Source of the DNA: Bradyrhizobium quebecense
GTDB lineage: Bacteria > Pseudomonadota > Alphaproteobacteria > Rhizobiales > Xanthobacteraceae
Length of the DNA stretch: 64,000 nucleotides
Assembly (NCBI RefSeq): GCF_013373795.3
Contig: NZ_CP088022.1
Coordinates: forward strand, 5,518,001-5,582,000
Reading direction: 5' to 3'
Shown: piece after piece, positions 33,158 through 41,385 of the stretch
How the letters are laid out: each line of letters begins with the position of its first letter
Numbering within the stretch: the first letter of the stretch is position 1
Made by a program: the position numbers and the translations under genes
Notes under the pieces: model-generated
Seen by the model: the letters and a program-made list of their open reading frames with translations, nothing else
Databases searched by the model: none
What the model was told of the DNA's origin: nothing

Positions 33158-34384
33158 TTGCAAGTCGCCGCCGACCCGACGGATCGGGCTGAAGAAATCC
33201 TCCTCTCAGCTTCCCGGCTGTTTGCCCGCCACTCCTACGCGAACGTGACGATGGAGCAGGTCGCGGCGTCCGTGCGGGCCGTGCCGGGCGCGCTGTACCA
33301 CTATTTCCGCGACAAGGAAGATCTGATCTTCCACTGCTATCTGCGCGGCCTCGCGATCTATCGGCACGAGATTGAAACGGCGGCCGAGCCCGGCATCGAC
33401 GGGCTCGAGATTATCAGACGCTTCGTGCGCGGCAGGCTGCGGTCTGAAGCCCAGCGCATGATTCTGTTCACTGACATCGATGCGCTTGCTGCGCCCTACA
33501 GCAGCGAAGTCCACGCCAAGCGCTGGCAGAATGCCGCGCGGCTTGCGGAAATTCTGGATCGGGGCGTAGCGGACGGCTCGATCGCCTGCGACGAACCGCT
33601 GCTCACGGCGGTGGCGCTCATCTCCATCCTGGACTGGGTTCCGTTCTGGCTGTCCGAACGCGACTACTACACGCGCCAGCAGGCGATCGATGCCATCGAC
33701 GACATCATCACGCACGGCGTTTACCGGCGCGAGATCGCGGTCCCCGAGATGCCCGAACCGCTCAGCCTTGCCCCATTCCTGGAATCTCGCGCGGCGTTGA
33801 ACAAGCGGGCTGCAAAGTTCGACAGGATGCTTTCGATTGCCTCCGACAGCTTCAACCGCAGGGGCGCGTCAGGCACGTCGCTCGAGAGCATCGCCGTGGA
33901 TGCGGGCATGACCCGCGCCGGCATCTACTATCACTTCAGCGAAAAGGAGAGCCTGCTGCTGGCTTGCCTGCGACGCGGGCTCGCCGGCGAGATCAGCATT
34001 CGCGAGCACCTGCAAGACCAGCGCCTCGGCGCATTCGATCACATCGTGCAGAGGATCCGCTTGCTGTTGATGCTGCACGACACGCCCTGCGGCCCGAAGG
34101 CGACCTACCACAACATCAACTATCTCAACGACGTTGACCGGAAGGCCTATGTCGGTCAGGTGCTGGCGACGATCCGGCAGGACCAGGACAGCTATCAGCG
34201 CTGGATCGACGAGGGCCGCTTCCGCCGCATCGATACCTACTTCGCGGAGCGTATTCTGACCGGAATGGGCCACTGGTATCCGATCTGGTTCAAGACCACG
34301 CGTGACTGGTCTCCGGCCGAGATCGCCGATCATTTCGCGCGGTTGTTTCTTTCGGGACTCAAGCCGCGCCGGCATCCGGCCTGA
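33158..34384 (+). CDS. Tandem TetR regulator: two TetR modules in one polypeptide
   Basis: The 408-residue protein contains two TetR-type HTH domains. The first is near residues 10-56 (ILLSASRLFARHSYANVTME, ALYHYFRDKEDL). The second is near 225-271 (MLSIASDSFNRRGASGTSLE, GIYYHFSEKESL). Each is followed by its own helical region. I chose TTG at 33158 as start because AGGAAGGG lies about 9 nt upstream and the HTH begins soon after; longer readings overlap the divergent gene. Each chain would contribute two DNA-reading heads. It probably regulates the PanE-like gene and perhaps the downstream Liv operon. Confidence 0.8.
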   Translation: MQVAADPTDRAEEILLSASRLFARHSYANVTMEQVAASVRAVPGALYHYFRDKEDLIFHCYLRGLAIYRHEIETAAEPGIDGLEIIRRFVRGRLRSEAQRMILFTDIDALAAPYSSEVHAKRWQNAARLAEILDRGVADGSIACDEPLLTAVALISILDWVPFWLSERDYYTRQQAIDAIDDIITHGVYRREIAVPEMPEPLSLAPFLESRAALNKRAAKFDRMLSIASDSFNRRGASGTSLESIAVDAGMTRAGIYYHFSEKESLLLACLRRGLAGEISIREHLQDQRLGAFDHIVQRIRLLLMLHDTPCGPKATYHNINYLNDVDRKAYVGQVLATIRQDQDSYQRWIDEGRFRRIDTYFAERILTGMGHWYPIWFKTTRDWSPAEIADHFARLFLSGLKPRRHPA

Positions 34385-34688
34385 GCCGCCAATTCGCCTC
34401 CCAGTTGCTTTAGCGATGCTGGAGCATCGGCCCGCCTATATGGAGGGGACGACATCGGTTCCAGATGATGAGCCAAGCGGGCGAGCGCAGGCCTCATCCA
34501 AAAGTTTACCTGTAATTCAAAACAGCGACCAATTCCGAAGGCAAATAGCCTATAACATCATACTACCTTTCGCTAAAACTTGACGCCATATTCAAAGCGA
34601 AAGTTGCGGAGGCGCGGCAATTGGGGTTATTGAGACGGCCTCGATCGCTGAAGATCAATCAGAAACATGAGCATGGGAGGAACGCAGG
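34385..34688. other. Leader region of the first Liv operon
   Basis: No gene is supported. The stretch is AT-richer than its surroundings, with AGGC-AAATA-GCCT (34539-34551) as the only clear short palindrome. GGGAGGAACG precedes the binding-protein start. Promoter elements are probable but not identified. Confidence 0.4.
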
Positions 34689-35927
34689 ATGCGTAAGCTG
34701 ATCGTTGCCGCTGCGGCAGCGTTGACGGTGTTGGGAGGCGCGGCGTCCGCGCAGGAAACCATCAAGATCGGCTATATCGATCCGCTCTCCGGCGGCGGCG
34801 CCAGCGTTGGCGAAGGCGGCCTGAAGACGTTTCAGTATCTCGCCGACGAATTGAACGCCAAGGGCGGCATCCTCGGCCACAAGGTCGAGATCGTCCCGCT
34901 CGACAACAAGACCAATCCGCAGGAAAGCCTGGTGCAGGCGCAGAAGGCGGTCGACGCCGGCATCCATTACATCACCCAGGGCAACGGCTCGTCGGTCGGT
35001 GCAGCGCTGGAAGACTTCGTCACCAAGAACAACTCGCGCAACCCCGGCAAGGAAGTGCTCTACTTCAACTACGCCGCGGTCGATCCGAGCATGACCAACG
35101 AGAAGTGCAGCTACTGGCATTTCCGCTGGGATGCGAACTCGGACATCAAGATGGAAGCGCTGACCAACTACATGAAGGGCCAGCCGTCGATCAAGAAGGT
35201 CTATCTGATCAACATGGACTATTCGTTCGGCCAGTCGGTGCGCACCTCGGCGCGCAAGATGCTGGGCGAAAAGCGGCCCGATATCCAGGTCGTCGGCGAC
35301 GAATTGCACCCGATGCTCAAGGTCACCGACTTCTCGCCCTACATCGCCAAGATCAAGGCATCCGGCGCCGACACGGTCGTGACCGGCAATTGGGGACAGG
35401 ACTTCGCGCTGCTGCTGAAGGCCGCGGCCGATGCCGGCCTCAAGGTCAACTGGTACACCTATTATGCCGGCGGCGCCGGCGGACCGACCGCGATCAAGCA
35501 GACCGGTCTCGACCACCAGGTGTTCCAGATCAGCGAGGGCATCCCCAACTCCGGCAACAAGGCGGCGATGGATTTCGAGAAGGACTTCCGCGCCAAGACC
35601 GGCATTTCCGTGTGGTATCCGCGCGCCGTCAACGAGATGCGGATGTTCAAGGCCGCCGCCGAGAAGGCCAATTCGATCGATCCGGTGAAAGTCGCGGCCG
35701 CACTCGAGGGCATGAAGTTCGACGTGTTCGACGGCGGCGACGGCTTCATGCGCAAGGACGACCACCAGTTCTTCCAGCCGATCATCATCTCCTCGTTCGG
35801 AACGTTGGCCGACAAGGCCAAGGAGCCGTTCGACGAAGAGAACACCGGCTGGGGTTGGCACCCAGTCTCCAGGATCGACACCGATCAGACGATGCTTCCG
35901 ACCACCTGCAACATGAAGCGGCCCTGA
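34689..35927 (+). CDS. Liv-type ABC transporter substrate-binding protein
   Basis: The 412-residue periplasmic protein has a signal peptide (MRKLIVAAAAALTVLGGAASA, cut before QE) and the type I periplasmic-binding start IKIGYIDPLSGGGASVGEGG. It heads a full set of permeases and ATPases. The ligand may be a branched-chain amino acid, amide or aromatic acid; binding residues are not diagnostic. A stem-loop follows the gene, as is usual for the most abundant component of such operons. Confidence 0.9.
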   Translation: MRKLIVAAAAALTVLGGAASAQETIKIGYIDPLSGGGASVGEGGLKTFQYLADELNAKGGILGHKVEIVPLDNKTNPQESLVQAQKAVDAGIHYITQGNGSSVGAALEDFVTKNNSRNPGKEVLYFNYAAVDPSMTNEKCSYWHFRWDANSDIKMEALTNYMKGQPSIKKVYLINMDYSFGQSVRTSARKMLGEKRPDIQVVGDELHPMLKVTDFSPYIAKIKASGADTVVTGNWGQDFALLLKAAADAGLKVNWYTYYAGGAGGPTAIKQTGLDHQVFQISEGIPNSGNKAAMDFEKDFRAKTGISVWYPRAVNEMRMFKAAAEKANSIDPVKVAAALEGMKFDVFDGGDGFMRKDDHQFFQPIIISSFGTLADKAKEPFDEENTGWGWHPVSRIDTDQTMLPTTCNMKRP

Positions 35928-35943
35928 TCGGCCGCGGCAAGGC

Positions 35944-35971
35944 GCCTCCGCGACCGCAGGGTTGCGGAGGC
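35944..35971 (+). terminator. Intercistronic hairpin after the binding protein
   Basis: GCCTCCGC (35944-35951) pairs with GCGGAGGC (35964-35971) without a U-tract. It lies 16 nt after the binding-protein stop and before livH. It probably protects the upstream mRNA or trims readthrough, giving more binding protein than permease. Confidence 0.6.
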
Positions 35972-36062
35972 GTTCGCCTTCCGGCAGCGTAGTGGTGCCG
36001 TAGTCCATTTCACCGACAGGTTATTGATCACGTGAATCGTTCCAGTCTCAAGCGGGTGCGCC

Positions 36063-37010
36063 GTGGCTGAGCTCATCGTCATCTCGACGCTCAACGGCGT
36101 CCTGTTCGGCATGCTGTTGTTTCTGCTGTCCAGCGGACTGACCGTCATCTTCAGCATGATGGGCGTGCTCAACTTCGCGCATGCGAGCTTCTACATGCTG
36201 GGCGCGTTCTTCGGCTTTCAGCTCACCCGCTGGATCGGCTTTTGGCCGGCGCTGGTAATTGCACCGCTGCTGGTCGGCGTGGTCGGCATGGGCGTCGAGC
36301 GCTACGGCCTGCGCAACACCCACAAGCATGGCCATGTCGCCGAACTGCTGCTGACCTTCGGTCTCGCCTTCGCCATCGAGGAAATCGTCTCGATGATCTG
36401 GGGCAAGAGCCCGGTCGACTATCGGGTTCCGGCGGCACTCGACTTTCCAGCCTTCACCGTGTTCTCCACCAACTACCCCGCCTACAAGATCTTCATGCTG
36501 GTGGTCTCAGTCGTGATCTTCATCGCGCTCCTGGTCACGCTGAAGCGGACGCGGGTCGGCCTCATCGTGCAGGCCGCGCTGACCCATCCGAGCATGGTCG
36601 GCCATCTCGGCCACAATGTCGGCCGCGTGTTCATGCTGGTGTTCGGCGTCGGCAGCGCGCTGGCGGGTCTTGCGGGCGTCATCGCCGGGCCCTCGCTGGT
36701 GACCCAGTCCGACATGGCCGCGCTGCTCGGGCCGATCCTGTTCGTCGTCATCGTATTCGGCGGCCTCGGCTCGCTGCCCGGCGCCTTCATCGCTTCGCTC
36801 CTGATCGGGTTGATCCAGACCTTTGCGGTCGCGCTCAATGGTTCGCTCGCCAGCGTGTTCGGGCCGCTTGATCCGAGCCTCGGCGCCTCGCCGCTGACCG
36901 ACATCTGGAACGTCACGATCGCGCAGATCGCGCCGATCCTGCCCTATCTGCTGCTCGTGCTGGTCCTGATCTTCCGCCCCATGGGCCTGCTGGGGACGCG
37001 CGAGTCATGA
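36063..37010 (+). CDS. livH: Liv-type ABC permease (LivH family)
   Basis: The 315-residue integral membrane protein has about eight to nine helices and LivH signatures: LNGVLFGMLLFLLSSGLTVI, GVLNFAHASFYMLGAF and VIVFGGLGSLPGAFIASLLI. The start is GTG at 36063. Its stop overlaps the LivM start by ATGA (37007-37010). Confidence 0.92.
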   Translation: MAELIVISTLNGVLFGMLLFLLSSGLTVIFSMMGVLNFAHASFYMLGAFFGFQLTRWIGFWPALVIAPLLVGVVGMGVERYGLRNTHKHGHVAELLLTFGLAFAIEEIVSMIWGKSPVDYRVPAALDFPAFTVFSTNYPAYKIFMLVVSVVIFIALLVTLKRTRVGLIVQAALTHPSMVGHLGHNVGRVFMLVFGVGSALAGLAGVIAGPSLVTQSDMAALLGPILFVVIVFGGLGSLPGAFIASLLIGLIQTFAVALNGSLASVFGPLDPSLGASPLTDIWNVTIAQIAPILPYLLLVLVLIFRPMGLLGTRES

Positions 37011-38299
37011 GCAACGCTGTGACCCCCGCTCCCGCAGTGGCCAAAGAAGAGTCCGGCGGCGCCCTGAGCTTCTATGGCATCTGGCTGATCGCAGCCGCAG
37101 CGCTCGTCGTGCTGCCGCTGGTGTTCTCCTCCGGCGGCTCGCTGACCTCGTTCAGCCTGATCGGCATCGCGATCATCTTCGCACTGTCCTACAACATCCT
37201 GCTCGGCCAGACCGGGCTGCTGTCGTTCGGACATGCCGTGCAGTACGGCCTCGGCGGCTTCCTCGCCGTCCACGCCATGAACGCCGTCGCGAGCCACAAC
37301 TTGCCGATCCCGTTGCCGGTGATCCCACTGATGGGCGGCATCGGCGGCATGGCTTTCGCACTGCTGGTCGGCTGGGTGATGACCAAGCGCGCCGGCACGG
37401 TGTTTGCGATGATCTCGCTCGGCATCGGCGAGCTGGTCGCCTCGTCGTCGCTGATCCTGCGCAGCGTGTTCGGCGGCGAATCCGGCATCACCACCGACCG
37501 CACCTCGCTGATGCCGCTGTTCGGCTGGACCTTCGGGCCGCAGATCCAGGTCTACTATTTGATCGCGTTCTGGGTGATGGTTTCGGCGATCGCGATGTAC
37601 GCGCTGACCCGCACGCCGCTCGGGCGCATCTGCAACGCGGTGCGCGACAATCCGGAGCGGGTCGAGTTCATCGGCTACGATCCGCATGTGGTGCGCTATC
37701 TCGCCTACATGTTCGCCGGCTTCTTCGCCGGTATCGCCGGCGGCCTCGCCGCGATCAATTTCGAGATCGCCAACTCCGCCTATCTCGGCGCGACGCAGTC
37801 GGGCCTCGTGCTGTTCGCAGCCTTCATCGGCGGTACCGCCTATTTCTTCGGTCCGATCCTCGGCGCCATCCTGGTGACGTACCTGCAGCTCGGGCTGACC
37901 AACGTCACCTCGGTCTGGCAGCTCTATTTCGGCATCATCTTCATCGCCATCGTGATGTTCGCGCCGGGCGGCATCGCCGGCATCTTGATGAAGCACCGTC
38001 CGCTGATCCGCGCCGGCACCCTTGGCACCGTGATCCCGTCCTATCTGGTCGCGGCGATCCCGACGCTGGCGCTGGCGCTCGGCATCATCCTCGCCATCGA
38101 GACGGTCGCGCGCTTCTCGGGCGGCGACGCCATCAACCTGCTCGGCATTCCCTTCGTCGCCACGGCACCGACGACCTGGGCGGCCGCCGCGGTTCTGGTG
38201 GTCGGCGGCTTCTTGGTCGCGCGCATCACCTGGCGGCGCATTGCCGAAGCCTGGGATCGCGCCGCGACGGTGGCCCGTGATCGGGGGTATCTCGCATGA
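37007..38299 (+). CDS. livM: Liv-type ABC permease (LivM family)
   Basis: The 430-residue membrane protein has YNILLGQTGLLSFGHAVQYG and the EAA-like loop region RICNAVRDNPERVEFIGYDP, typical of LivM. A C-terminal extension with two further membrane helices (about residues 345-410) makes it longer than ordinary LivM. It is coupled to livH and livG by ATGA overlaps. Confidence 0.92.
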   Translation: MSNAVTPAPAVAKEESGGALSFYGIWLIAAAALVVLPLVFSSGGSLTSFSLIGIAIIFALSYNILLGQTGLLSFGHAVQYGLGGFLAVHAMNAVASHNLPIPLPVIPLMGGIGGMAFALLVGWVMTKRAGTVFAMISLGIGELVASSSLILRSVFGGESGITTDRTSLMPLFGWTFGPQIQVYYLIAFWVMVSAIAMYALTRTPLGRICNAVRDNPERVEFIGYDPHVVRYLAYMFAGFFAGIAGGLAAINFEIANSAYLGATQSGLVLFAAFIGGTAYFFGPILGAILVTYLQLGLTNVTSVWQLYFGIIFIAIVMFAPGGIAGILMKHRPLIRAGTLGTVIPSYLVAAIPTLALALGIILAIETVARFSGGDAINLLGIPFVATAPTTWAAAAVLVVGGFLVARITWRRIAEAWDRAATVARDRGYLA

Positions 38300-39045
38300 C
38301 CGCTGCCATCGAAGTCAACGCCGTCGAGAAGAGCTTCGGCAATGTCGCCATCATCCGCGACCTCAATTTGAGCGTCGCCAAGGGCGAGCGCCACGCCATC
38401 ATCGGCCCGAACGGCGCCGGCAAGTCGACGACGTTCAACCTGATCAGCGGCCACATCAAGCCGACCTCGGGCGAGATCCGGCTGAACGGAGAGGTCACCT
38501 CGGGGCTGCGGCCGTTCGAGATCAACCGGCGCGGCCTGTCGCGCTCGTTCCAGGTCACCAACGTGTTCGCCCGCATGACGGTGTGGGAGAACGTCCGCTG
38601 CGCCGTGCTGTGGGCGACCGGCCACCGCTATGCGTTCTGGAAGAACGTCGACAACCTGCCCGAGGTGAAGCAGCGCACCGCGCAGATACTCGACGACATC
38701 CATCTCAGCCATCGCCGCGACGTACCGGCGGGCTTGCTCACCTATGCCGAGCAGCGCGAGCTCGAGATCGGTATTACGATCGCGGGCGGCGCCAGCGTCA
38801 TCATGCTGGACGAACCGACCGCGGGCATGAGCCACGCCGAGACCGAGCGCGCCGTCGCGCTGATCCGCCGCCTCACCGAAGGACGCACGCTCGTCATCGT
38901 CGAGCACGACATGAGCGTGGTGTTCGGGCTTGCCGACCGCATCTCGGTCTTGGTCTACGGCCACATCATCGCCTCCGGCACCCCGGAGGAGATCCGCGGC
39001 AACCCGAAGGTCAAGGAAGCCTATCTCGGCGAGGAGGTCGACTGA
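38296..39045 (+). CDS. livG: Liv-type ABC ATPase (LivG family)
   Basis: The 249-residue ATPase has an intact Walker A GPNGAGKST, Walker B IMLDEPTAGM and the switch His in VIVEHDMSVV. The signature region reads LTYAEQRELEIG instead of LSGGQ, a degenerate form seen in LivG relatives. The start overlaps livM; the stop overlaps the next ATPase start by one base (TGATG). Confidence 0.92.
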   Translation: MTAAIEVNAVEKSFGNVAIIRDLNLSVAKGERHAIIGPNGAGKSTTFNLISGHIKPTSGEIRLNGEVTSGLRPFEINRRGLSRSFQVTNVFARMTVWENVRCAVLWATGHRYAFWKNVDNLPEVKQRTAQILDDIHLSHRRDVPAGLLTYAEQRELEIGITIAGGASVIMLDEPTAGMSHAETERAVALIRRLTEGRTLVIVEHDMSVVFGLADRISVLVYGHIIASGTPEEIRGNPKVKEAYLGEEVD

Positions 39046-39740
39046 TGCTCGAGGTCAGGAATCTCCACGCCTATTACGGCAAGAGCCACATCCTGCAGGG
39101 CGTCGATCTCGACATCGCCGCCGGCGAGGTCGTCAGCCTGCTCGGTCGCAACGGCGTCGGCCGCTCGACCACCGTCAAGGCGATCATGGGCGAGGTGCCG
39201 CCGCAAGGCACCATCCGCTTCAAGGGCAAGGACATCGCGGGCCTGCCGAGCCACAAGATCGCCCGCCTTGGGCTCGGCTATGTGCCGGAGCATCGCGACA
39301 TCTTCCCGAGCCTGACGGTTCGCCAGAACCTGATCCTCGGCATCAAGGACCCGCGCCGCCCCGGCAAGTGGCGGCTGCAGGAGATGCTCGACATGTTTCC
39401 CAACCTCGCCCGCCGCGCCGACACGCCGGCCGGCGTGCTCTCGGGCGGCGAGAAGCAGATGCTGACCACCTGCCGCACCCTGCTCGGCGACCCCGAATTG
39501 ATGATGATCGACGAGCCGACCGAAGGCCTCGCACCGCTGATCGTGCAGCAGGTCGGCGAGCTGATCGCGCGGATCGCCAAGGCCGGCGTTGCCATCCTGC
39601 TGGTCGAGCAGAAGCTCTCGATCGCGATGAAGATCTCGAACCGGGTCTACATCATGGGCCACGGCCGCGTGGTGTTCGAAGGCACCCCCGACCAGCTCAA
39701 GGCGAATGCCGCCATTCGCGAGGAATGGCTCGAGGTGTGA
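39045..39740 (+). CDS. livF: Liv-type ABC ATPase (LivF family) with Arg in Walker A
   Basis: The 231-residue ATPase has the LivF pattern: VRNLHAYYGKSHILQGV, signature LSGGEKQML, Walker B LMMIDEPTEGLAP and switch His-region VEQKLSIAM (Gln in place of the usual His, as in many LivF). Walker A reads GRNGVGRSTT: the catalytic-loop Lys is Arg (codon CGC). Its partner LivG keeps the Lys, so the pair may have one standard and one altered ATP site. It is the last gene of the operon; a LysR gene converges 1 bp after. Confidence 0.9.
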   Translation: MLEVRNLHAYYGKSHILQGVDLDIAAGEVVSLLGRNGVGRSTTVKAIMGEVPPQGTIRFKGKDIAGLPSHKIARLGLGYVPEHRDIFPSLTVRQNLILGIKDPRRPGKWRLQEMLDMFPNLARRADTPAGVLSGGEKQMLTTCRTLLGDPELMMIDEPTEGLAPLIVQQVGELIARIAKAGVAILLVEQKLSIAMKISNRVYIMGHGRVVFEGTPDQLKANAAIREEWLEV

Positions 39741-39741
39741 G

Positions 39742-40656
39742 TCAGGCCGGCGCGCGGGCGGGCTTCCTGTATTCCGCGGTCTCGGCGCGAAGCAGGTCGC
39801 AGAATTCCAGCGCGAGACGGCTGCGCGGCCGTTGCGACGGAAACAGCAGCACGGTGGTGATCTCCAGCCGCGGCGTGAACGGCTTGAGCACGATCCGGGC
39901 GCTGGCAAAATCCCGCGCCACGACGGGATCGACGATCGAGAAGCCCAGCCCCTGCGCAACCAGAGCGCAGCGCTGCATGCTGTACTGAATCTCCGCCACC
40001 GTTCTGACCTCGGCCCCGGCGTCTTCGAAGGCACGTTCGAGGCGCGATCGATGCGGCGCGCCCGGGGCTGCCGCAATCATCGCCTCGCCGTGCAGGTCCT
40101 TTGGCATGATCAATCGCTTGGACCGCAGCCGGTGCTGACGCGGCAGCACGCAGATGGCGTCGGTCGTCATCAGCAGTTCGTCGTCGACCGCTGCAAAACC
40201 CGACTGGGGTCGCGCCAGCCCGACATCGCACTGGCCCGCAGCAACCAGACTCCAGACTCGTTCAGGGCTATGCACGGCGACCGACAGCATGATGCCAGGG
40301 TTCTTCCTGGAGAACTTGCTGACGATCCGCGGCATCAACGAATAGGTGAATGCTGGAAGGCAGGCGATCCTCAGCGTCCCGCTGCCTCGCGCGCGAATGC
40401 CGCGCGCCGCGCGCGCCAGATACTCCAGCCCGACCTGGTTGCGCTCCACCTCATGCAGGAATATCTCGCCTTCCGGCGTCAACGTGACGCCGCCGCGCCC
40501 GCGTTCGAACAGCGCGAAGCCGATCTCGCGCTCCAGCCGCGCGATGGCGCGACTGACGAAGGGCTGCCCGATCCGCAGGCTCAGGGCCGCCTTGGTGATT
40601 CCGTTGTGACGCACGACCTCGCGAAACAGGTCAACGTGTCTCGGATTCAGGAACAT
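39742..40656 (-). CDS. LysR-family regulator
   Basis: The 304-residue LTTR opens with the HTH HVDLFREVVRHNGITKAALSL and IGQPFVSRAIARLE; its effector domain starts at GTLRIACLPAFTYSLMP. It resembles regulators of the opine/octopine and amino-acid catabolic type by its MNPRHVDLFREV-like start. It converges on the first Liv operon and is divergent from a GNAT gene 68 bp away. Its target is unknown. Confidence 0.88.
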   Translation of the reverse strand: MFLNPRHVDLFREVVRHNGITKAALSLRIGQPFVSRAIARLEREIGFALFERGRGGVTLTPEGEIFLHEVERNQVGLEYLARAARGIRARGSGTLRIACLPAFTYSLMPRIVSKFSRKNPGIMLSVAVHSPERVWSLVAAGQCDVGLARPQSGFAAVDDELLMTTDAICVLPRQHRLRSKRLIMPKDLHGEAMIAAAPGAPHRSRLERAFEDAGAEVRTVAEIQYSMQRCALVAQGLGFSIVDPVVARDFASARIVLKPFTPRLEITTVLLFPSQRPRSRLALEFCDLLRAETAEYRKPARAPA

Positions 40657-40724
40657 GACTAATCCGCATATGAACTGCCATTCCAGTCATTTGACGGCAT
40701 GTTGGTTCGATGCGTCAATAGGGC

Positions 40725-41342
40725 ATGCAATTCGTAGACAGCCATGCCGCCTTGGCCACCGACCGCATCCTGCTGACCAGGATCCACGGTTCTGAGATCT
40801 CGCGGGTAAAGCCGCTTGGGGACGCCGGCACGCTTCGGCAGCTCGATCGCGGCGGCTCCGGCCAGGCGGCGGCCGCACGCATGGCAGCCACGCTGAGCTG
40901 CACGAACGTCACGGCCGCGCTCGCGATCGAGGACGTCGGATCAGGCGACATCATCGGCCTTACCGCTTTCGCGGCGCTCGAGCCGGAGGAGAAGCGGGCG
41001 ACGCTTGCGCCGATCTGGAGCAGCGGACGATCGGACGAGGTCCTGCTCATCAGCCATGTCGCGCATCTCATGACGCGGTATGCTTTCGAGGTGCTCGCCG
41101 TCGAGCGGGCCGAGGTGCATCTGGATTGGCGCCTGCGGCGTACGCTAGAGCTCTACACCGGCCTCGGCTTCCACTGCGAAGGACGGCTTCGCGCCTATTT
41201 TGCCTGCGATGAAGGTCCATCCGCCGACGCTGCGGTCCTCAGCGTGGTACGCTCCGGATGGGCTGCCATCGCCGACCGACAGCGCCGGCTCCTTGCCAAC
41301 GAGGCATGGCGCTGTCGGCTTCCGTCCGATCGTCCCCCATAG
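40725..41342 (+). CDS. GNAT (RimJ/RimL-like) acetyltransferase
   Basis: The 205-residue protein starts ATDRILLTRI like ribosomal-protein-type acetyltransferases and has the C-terminal GNAT strand pattern RRTLELYTGLGFHCEGRLRAYF. The acetyl-CoA loop (motif A) is poorly conserved (SHVAHLMTRYAFEVLAVER), so activity is uncertain. It is divergent from the LysR gene and convergent with the carboxylase operon. Confidence 0.65.
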   Translation: MQFVDSHAALATDRILLTRIHGSEISRVKPLGDAGTLRQLDRGGSGQAAAARMAATLSCTNVTAALAIEDVGSGDIIGLTAFAALEPEEKRATLAPIWSSGRSDEVLLISHVAHLMTRYAFEVLAVERAEVHLDWRLRRTLELYTGLGFHCEGRLRAYFACDEGPSADAAVLSVVRSGWAAIADRQRRLLANEAWRCRLPSDRPP

Positions 41343-41385
41343 CGGTATGACAGTGCAGGACCGCAGCAGATGGACGCGGCCGAAT

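Noticed and set aside
34659..36008. Long open frame on the minus strand opposite the first Liv binding protein
   Set aside because: It is an antisense shadow: high-GC codon structure keeps the opposite frame open. The plus strand has a signal peptide, RBS and operon context; the minus product has no recognisable fold.
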